From contig NC_052507.1 of assembly GCF_014356525.2 (NCBI RefSeq), positions 41,042,097-41,106,096 of the forward strand: a stretch of 64,000 nucleotides of DNA, given 5' to 3'. The notes beneath the pieces were generated by a model. The model saw only the letters and a program-made list of their open reading frames with translations. It made no database searches and had not been told where the DNA came from. Position 1 is the stretch's first letter. Every line of letters starts with the position of its first letter. Below are positions 58,103 to 64,000 of the stretch, piece after piece. This DNA is from Nilaparvata lugens. Its lineage: Eukaryota; Arthropoda; Insecta; Hemiptera; Delphacidae. The position numbers and the translations under genes were made by a program.

Positions 58103-59195
58103 ATGAGAAGCAATGAGCAGCAATATTCATTTATTCAGAGGGGTGCAGAAGAAAAAAAGATAGAATAAAAGTTACCACTGGTCAGTTCACAGAATTGGAG
58201 AGTGCATTCAATAATGCATTAAAGACTTATTATTACAAAAATTCAATTTCAAAGGAATCTCTTCCCCACACCAATCAAAGATATAAAAGTTCTTGAAAAG
58301 AACAACAAGTCCATATCAATAAACGTTTACTCTCTAGATGAAAATATGTGATTATGAGGAGAGAAAGCATTTTGATTTATTAATATTGCAAGAGAATGGG
58401 AAATATCATTATTGTTTAATTAAAAATTTATCAAGATTCATTAGAAGTCAATTGACAAAACGTGAAAATAAAATAACAATTTGTAAAAGATGTTTCTCAT
58501 ACTTTGATGCAAGAGTGAAGAAAAATTTCAAAACCCACCAAAGATTATGTTCGAAGAAAAAAATAACGAAAGTTATAATGCCTAAGAAAAATATTTGTGA
58601 TAATATTGACCCAATACTTGAATTTAAGAATTATCAGAATAAGTTTAGAGTTCCAATAGTACTATATGCTGTTTTTGAATGTTTATTAGTTCCATATTTA
58701 TCTTGTACCCCATCAAGCAATGAACTAGAAGTAATAAGAAGTGAATATGAATCAAACCTGCACTATTGCAATATAGATATTTATTTAGAATGAATAAATG
58801 TGTTGTTATTTAAATATAATATGCAAATGTTATTAAAATCAAAGATAATATTATGCTCTCATTGTATTTTTCATCAATAAATCTATTATTAGCAGGATTA
58901 TTGTTTTTTTCCAATTCAAGATTATATTCATGCTCACAAAGTATGGCAATCATTCAAAATACAAACATTAGGAGAATACAGTGATCTTTATCTAAAACTG
59001 GATGTTATTTTGCTATGTGATGTTTTTGAAAACTTTCGAAGAGTTTGTTTGAGTTCATATAATTTAGATTGTGCTCATTACTATACACTACCAGGATTCA
59101 GTTTTGATGCAATGCTTTCATATACTAAAATTGAATTGGAACTTTTAACAGATTATGAAATGTATTTACTATTTGATGAGCACATTCAGATCTAA
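58103..59195 (+). pseudogene. polB: Family-B DNA polymerase (protein-primed, viral/Polinton type), shattered
   Basis: Starts after another T-tract/AG (58082-58095). The fragments, in order, are: a short N-terminal piece interrupted by TAA; a stretch with TTGQFTELESAFNNALK (~58170) ending in frameshifts near 58265 and 58335; and the frame from 58338 with YHYCLIKNLSRFIRSQL, a Cys-rich CKRCFSYF...HQRLC finger and FRVPIVLYAVFECLL. That phrase is the ExoI region, where the usual catalytic Asp (YADFE) is Val (58671-58673). A ~190-bp foreign insert follows (58719-58910). The text then resumes with YSDLYLKLDVILLCDVFENF (ExoIII-like) and AHYYTLPGFSFDAML to the stop at 59195. The palm/thumb catalytic region is absent. 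Polintons, adintoviruses and bidnaviruses carry such polymerases; I cannot tell which. Confidence 0.78.
58719..58910 (+). repeat. Copy of the 60435-60627 segment inserted in PolB
   Basis: Nearly identical to 60435-60627. Both encode the peptide ELEVIRSEYESNLH and its stop, followed by the same AT-rich 3' region and a T-tract. It replaces the expected central part of the polymerase exonuclease domain, so it is a local duplication or recombination product. Confidence 0.8.
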
Positions 59196-60178
59196 TGAAC
59201 ATATTATAAATACAGTGGAAAGTAACAAAATTTAATTAAGTAATCAGGATGATAAGAGAATTATTTGTGAAGATGGAATAAATACTTTGGCCTATGGGCA
59301 TTTTTCATTGAACAAAGATTAAAGTAAAAAAATGAACTAAAAATACCGTAAGCATAAATTTTCATAACCATCTTCTCCACTGTTCAGTTTTAATTCATGA
59401 AAAAAGTAATATAGAGGATTCGAAGAGTTTGTTTGAGTTCATATAATTTAGATTGTGCTCATTACTATACACTATCAGGATTCAGTTTTGATGCAATGCT
59501 TTCATATACTAAAATTGGATTGGAACTTTTAACAGATTATGAAATGTATTTACTATTTGATGAGCACATTCAGATCTAATGAACATATTATAAATACAGT
59601 GGAAAGTAACAAAATTTTATTAAGTAATCAGGATGATAAGAGAATTATTTGTGAAGATGGAATAAATACTTTGGCCTATGGGCATTTTTCATTGAACAAA
59701 GATTAAAGTAAAAAAATGAACTAAAAATACCGTAAGCATCAATTTTCATAACCATCTTCTTCACTGTTCAGTTTTAATTCATAAAAAAAGTAATATAGAG
59801 GATTCGAAGAGTTTGCTTGAGTTCATATAATTTAGATTGTGCTCATTACTATACACTATCAGGATTCAGTTTTGATGCAATGCTTTCATATACTAAAATT
59901 GAATTGGAACTTTTAACAGATTATGAAATGTATTTACTATTTGATGAGCACATTCAGATCTAATGAACATATTATAAATACAGTGGAAAGTAACAAAATT
60001 TCATTAAGTAATCAGGATGATAAGAGAATTATTTGTGAAGATGGAATAAATACTTTGGCCTATGGGCATTTTTCATTGAACAAAGATTAAAGTAAAAAAA
60101 TGAACTAAAAATACCGTAAGCATCAATTTTCATAACCATCTTCTTCACTGTTCAGTTTTAATTCATAAAAAAAGTAAA
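59037..60178 (+). repeat. 384-bp tandem triplication carrying a PolB fragment
   Basis: Three direct units starting at 59037, 59421 and 59805 (period exactly 384). Each encodes LDCAHYYTL.GFSFDAMLSY followed by LLTDYEMYLLFDEHIQI and a stop, then about 200 bp of non-coding text containing TACCGTAAGCAT. Unit 1 is fused in frame to the upstream exonuclease text; units 2 and 3 start at GATTCGAAGAG with no upstream coding. Units 2 and 3 share Pro-to-Ser (TLSGFSF) that unit 1 lacks. Confidence 0.9.
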
Positions 60179-60222
60179 AAAATATACTATTGTATTCATA
60201 GATTCTATTCATTTTTTTTCAG

Positions 60223-60509
60223 ATGGCAGGAAAAATTTTGAACATCCTTGTATACCATATTACTAGTAAAAGTATACACATTACTTATGATTTGAAATCC
60301 AAAAAATGATAGTTTCAAGTTCATTTGGTAGGACTATAGTAGATATGGATATAGAAGAGGTAGAAGAAAGTATAGAATGTAGCATTTCATTGATAATAAA
60401 TGATGATATTCATTATAAATTAAAAATCAATTTTAATGAACTAGAAGTAATAAGAAGTGAATATGAATCGAACCTGCACTTTTGCAATATAGATATTTAT
60501 TTAGAATAA
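60223..60509 (+). pseudogene. Small unknown ORF (~95 residues), frameshifted
   Basis: Starts MAGKILNILVYHITSKS right after TTTTTTTTCAG (60213-60222), the fourth ORF in the block with a T-tract/AG immediately before it. A stop at about 60307 separates it from the continuation at 60306-60509 (SSSFGRTIVDMDIEEVEES then KLKINFNELEVIRSEYES). The predicted beta-strand-rich, acidic protein has no family I recognise. Its C-terminal third and 3' flank are duplicated into PolB at 58719. Confidence 0.5.
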
Positions 60510-60627
60510 ATAAATGTGTTGTTATTTAAATATAATATGAAAATGTTATTAAAATCAAAGATAATATTATGCTCTCATTGTATTTTTCATCAATAAATCT
60601 ATTATTAGCAGGATTATTGTTTTTTTT

Positions 60628-60935
60628 TTTAATACATATTCCTCTCTATCCTCTTACATCACTTATTGATGATAATTGAAAAAAAAATAGTTCTTTAATT
60701 GAAATGGGGAAGGACTTTGAAGAACTATTTTTTTTTCCAAAAGAATCATCTATGATGCAAAAGCATGTATTGCTACTCCTGGTATAATGTGTGTGCTCAC
60801 AAGGTCACTCATAATAGCCTAATGTTTGTTAGCATAGATAATTTTTTATCATAATCTAATTGGACTCAACTCTTTGGATTATAAGGAAAGCTCAAAAATG
60901 GTTATCTTTAGCAATTTTATCAGTTCAAACTAGAT
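60628..60935. other. AT-rich, no gene recognised
   Basis: Long T and A tracts, probably the right edge of the virus-like block. No terminal inverted repeat partner could be found for the block's left edge. Confidence 0.4.
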
Positions 60936-61100
60936 ATCCACTGTGGTGTAATGGGTAGCAGTCTTATCTGTTATACTCAAGGTCCCAGGTTCGAGACTTA
61001 GAGCTGTACTCTTAGGAAAGGTATAAGGTAAGGCAAGTATCATCAAACCTGAAAGGTCTACTACACGACAGAGGATATATATATTTTTTTGTTTGTATGA
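60936..61100 (+). mobile_element. tRNA-derived SINE
   Basis: The head has a pol III A box (TGGTGTAATGGGTAGC, 60943-60958) and a B box (GGTTCGAGACT, 60988-60998) at the right ~40-bp spacing. It is followed by a non-tRNA body (AAGGTATAAGGTAAGGCAAG, GAAAGGTCTACTACACGAC) and a (TA)n/T-rich tail near 61078-61091. The acceptor stem does not pair, so it is not a tRNA gene. Confidence 0.75.
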
Positions 61101-61806
61101 TGTCACTGAGCATTCAAGAATAAAATACACATACTAGAAATTGATGATCCTCTTTGATATTTTTTGTTTCACAATATACATCTGCTGATTTTTGCAATCA
61201 TTTTTTCTGTGTGAACAGTTAGCAATAGACTAATGTGTATGACAAGAGTCCTCTTCTATATAATCTACTCTATTCTAGAGTGGTGGTGAGGTAGATGAAA
61301 AAATAACACATCTAAAGGTGTGTTTTCGTAACAGCAGACGACAGAATTCACTTTAAATTAACATTGGTTCTTATGGGAGTATTCACCCATCGGCAGAAAG
61401 TTGAGCAGAAAAAAAGAACTGTTCAAATCAGAGACAAACTGTCGTTCATCTTGCCGTTCTTTATAAGGCCTATCAACACAATGCTATTTTGCTTCGACCG
61501 ATCACTGCTCGTGAACCGTTTTATCGAAAAAGAACTAATTTCGGGATTCTGTCAACGAGAACAGACAGCTTCGAATCACTTTTCTGCTCTGATCACATGA
61601 CACCGGCAGAATAATCTTTCTGTGGATCAGACGCCATGTTCTTTTTAACTAACCTCAATCTTTAATTGTTGGATGGTTTGTTTTGAGTTTTGATATTGGT
61701 TGTCAGATTTCGGATTGCTACTATTATACTGTGAAATTAATTTTCAGTGAAAAATTGAGGTATAAAATATTTCTATTGGTTTCTTTATTCTTATAATTTT
61801 TACAAG
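61101..61806. other. No gene recognised; one small open frame
   Basis: The open frame at 61364-61600 (FILPFFIRPINTML, FCQREQTASNHF) has ordinary codon use but no splice or family support. Left unassigned. Confidence 0.35.
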
Positions 61807-61946
61807 AGAAATTGAAAATGGATTTACAACAGAAAGGCGTGAAATTTTCGAAGTTCAAAGTTTTGTACTTTCCAGACCTGCACAACGAATTACCTATTTG
61901 AAAAATAGAATATGGTTAGAAATTGCTGATGTAATAGAGGATTCAA
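61807..61946 (+). CDS. Candidate internal exon of an unknown host gene
   Basis: 140 nt bounded by TTTTTACAAG on the left and a consensus donor (TCAA|GTAAGT) at 61947. One frame stays open throughout and reads ENGFTTERREIFEVQSF then PAQRITYLKNRIWLEIADVI, with charged/hydrophobic spacing typical of a folded protein and codon use less AT-rich than the flanks. A second frame starting at an internal ATG is open for only 27 codons. No neighbouring exon is found inside the window, and no family is recognised. Confidence 0.35.
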
Positions 61947-63083
61947 GTAAGTACACTTAAATTTCTCATAATAAAGTAGGCTAGATCTACCGTACACAAT
62001 TATTTGATATAAATTTCATGAGTAGCCTACTAGCATGTTTACAATTTTTATTCAGGTAGCCCACTGTAGTAGGCCTTTAATAACCTAGTCTCTAGGTCTA
62101 AATTGCTATCTTTTTCATTTTTCAAGAGGTTAGAAGTTGACAAAAGTTTATTTATTTCTTTTTTTAATGTTTAATTTGTAGTGATTAATAATAATGTAAA
62201 TCCTAGACTAGCTAGTTTGTGTATGGTAGAGAATTATTACAAGAAAGAGAGAAATCTAATCAACTGATTAGATTTAAACTCATTCAAGATTGATTGATTA
62301 GATTAACATTAAATAATCAGATTCAAAACATTATTCAGTTTCCCTCTTATATCTGTCGGTAAGTTGGCTGTGTGTTTTGAATCAACCGCGCTCACCCATG
62401 GCCATCTAACATGCCACTGCCATCAGCCGCAATGATATCGCCAAGCCCATTGTAGATGGCACTGCTCTCTCTCTCGGCTTGTTCCACTCCCCACTACTAC
62501 TTCGCCCGTTTCCGCTTTGTCAAGATGGCTTGTTCTAAAACGTGCACTAACGCTACCAATTTTTCCTCCCTTTGAAAGAACTTATAAATGTACGACCTCT
62601 TCGCTGCGACATGGGCCCATGTTTTCCCCCCAGCCAGTGCAAGTGATTTCTTATTACAATAACGTGCTACCGCCTACCCGAACGAGAAAACCGCTGTTAC
62701 AGTCCACTGCGAACCCGCCATCCTTGTACGAGAAGCTTCTTAAAGGTAACGACTTTATTTTGAGCTACTAAGTAACGTGATTTGAAGCCCATTACATTGG
62801 CTCTAACACGATTCTGGTCCAACCGAGCCGCATGAAATTATTACGATCGACCTATGGATGAATCTTCAATTATTTTCGCATTCTTCGAATTTCTCAAGGT
62901 TGAGGTTAGATGAATCGAATCAGTAGCGTGCAAGCATCGACTATCGAAATATCGATCATTAACCGTCATCAATCATCGAGATATCGACTATCGACTATCG
63001 ATTTTACTGAAACATCGACCTAGCCTCAAAATTTTGTTTACAAAATTATTTTTTGAACTGTTTTTGAATGTTATTTCGCTGAA
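61947..63083. other. Intron-like and upstream region; GC-richer block at 62390-62800
   Basis: 62390-62800 is CpG-richer, contains CTCTCTCTCTCGGC and could be a promoter or an LTR of the BEL element that follows. 62936-63020 has short degenerate (ATCGACT)n-type repeats (ATCGACTATCGA, ATATCGAT). No gene is assigned. Confidence 0.4.
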
Positions 63084-64000
63084 ATGGCCGAGGTACTCTT
63101 GCTCAACAAGCTAAAACGCACTCAGCTGTCGCTTTGCGCTTTAGCCAACAAATATGAATTTGAAATACCGATAAAATTATGCGATTATTATTTGGACTTA
63201 AACAAAAAATTTGAAAAATTAGCTGATGATTTTAACAACCTACAACGTGATGAAATGCCTTTAGCTACTTTGACCGAATTCGATAACGTTCAAAAGGAAT
63301 TTCAAGACACTTTTGATCAAATTAAATTAAAAGAAGAAGTAAATACCTGCACTCCTACTGAATCTAAAGCGTCAAATTTTATCAAGCCGCAATTGTCCAT
63401 CCCAGTATTCTCTGGAGACATGGAGCAATGGGCTTCCTTTAAAAACGTATTTGAAGCGGCTGTACATAATTGCAAAGACTTTTCAAATGATGAAAAATAC
63501 TATCTACTTGTATCCTATTTACGTGGAGACGCCTTGTGCTTAGTTCAAAACTTTGCTGACACTGAAAATGCATACAAGCTTGCCTTCGAAAGTTTGCATA
63601 ACCGATATGACAACAAACGCTATCGAGCTTATGCCTTATACAGCAAAATCACAAACTTTCAGCCGAAGGGCAGTCTTGTTGAAGTACTTAGACATTTTGC
63701 CATTGAATTAGGCTCAGCTAAGCAATCACTATTTAATTTGAAATTGAACCATGCTGATTTCTTAATAACAATGATTTGCCTTCAGAAATTGCCTAACGCT
63801 GTAAGAGCCAAATTTGAGAATTCTTTGGGCCCTGACGACTTACCTGCTTTTGACCACCTGATGAAATTCATTTCCAACCAAGAAAAATCGCTGGAGGTAA
63901 CCGCCATCAATGAGGTGAGCGAACAGTTATCTAGTGCTAGTTACACCGCTATACCAACCGCAAAAGTGAAGACTGAAGATCATTCACAAGTAGTAAAACC
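63084..64000 (+). CDS. gag: BEL/Pao Gag, N-terminal part (runs off the window)
   Basis: Open for 305 codons from MAEVLLLNKLKRTQL to the window edge with no stop. The start is chosen because the upstream frame is non-coding. Residues ~1-90 form a charged, helix-prone N-domain. The DUF1759-like core follows: LSIPVFSGDMEQWASFKNVF, then YLLVSYLRGDALCLVQNF and ESLHNRYDNKRYRAYALY. The arrangement parallels the Gag at 27667 but the sequence is clearly different, so this is a third BEL/Pao lineage in the window. Zinc knuckles and Pol would lie beyond 64000. The frame is undamaged, so the element may be young. Confidence 0.85.
   Translation, partial: MAEVLLLNKLKRTQLSLCALANKYEFEIPIKLCDYYLDLNKKFEKLADDFNNLQRDEMPLATLTEFDNVQKEFQDTFDQIKLKEEVNTCTPTESKASNFIKPQLSIPVFSGDMEQWASFKNVFEAAVHNCKDFSNDEKYYLLVSYLRGDALCLVQNFADTENAYKLAFESLHNRYDNKRYRAYALYSKITNFQPKGSLVEVLRHFAIELGSAKQSLFNLKLNHADFLITMICLQKLPNAVRAKFENSLGPDDLPAFDHLMKFISNQEKSLEVTAINEVSEQLSSASYTAIPTAKVKTEDHSQVVK

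Noticed and set aside
60936..61010. Possible tRNA gene
   Set aside because: A and B boxes are good but the acceptor and anticodon stems do not pair. The body and T-rich tail indicate a SINE.
62517..62771. 84-codon ORF in the GC-richer block
   Set aside because: No ATG at its start and no family features. The block more likely is a promoter or LTR region.

Overview
The window is AT-rich eukaryotic DNA with spliced genes, long introns, arthropod-type promoters and dense transposons. Insect BEL/Pao and Jockey-like retroelements, together with the style of the interspersed repeats, point to a hemipteran insect, possibly a planthopper. That assignment is inference. Very little of the window is host coding sequence, and most long open frames belong to mobile elements or are simple-repeat artefacts.

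Layout. 1-16048: gene-poor DNA with foldback MITE-like elements, two degenerate LINE ends, long (GT)n tracts, a 12-bp minisatellite and a cluster of CACGTG palindromes. 16049-37140: a mosaic built from one LTR-retrotransposon family (copies a-d), a DNA transposon with GCTGCGTTTACAC ends and a truncated BEL/Pao element (26633-29831), partly copied by a 3.4-kb segmental duplication. 37141-41070: planthopper-style dispersed repeats. 41071-53640: the best host gene, a two-exon gene for a small secreted Gly/Ala/Met-rich protein. Its 11.8-kb intron holds a BEL/Pao element, which holds a LINE, which holds a full-length LTR element (copy e), all antisense to the gene and two of them with recognisable target-site duplications. 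54560-60640: a decayed DNA-virus-like or Polinton-like block with repeat arrays, a TATA promoter, a leader with a splice donor, a dUTPase broken by one frameshift, an acidic unknown protein and a shattered family-B DNA polymerase whose fragment is tandemly triplicated. 60931-61100: a tRNA-derived SINE. 63084-64000: the start of a third BEL/Pao gag, open to the window edge.

The two items most likely to be undescribed are (1) the LTR family with palindromic TGTAATATTACA ends. It carries no reverse transcriptase but encodes a conserved coiled-coil protein and a minisatellite. (2) The dUTPase/PolB block, with its shared leader and repeated T-tract/AG acceptor signals just before the ORFs.

Coordinates were read by eye and may be off by one or two bases for repeats. 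Family names are assigned from remembered motifs without any search.
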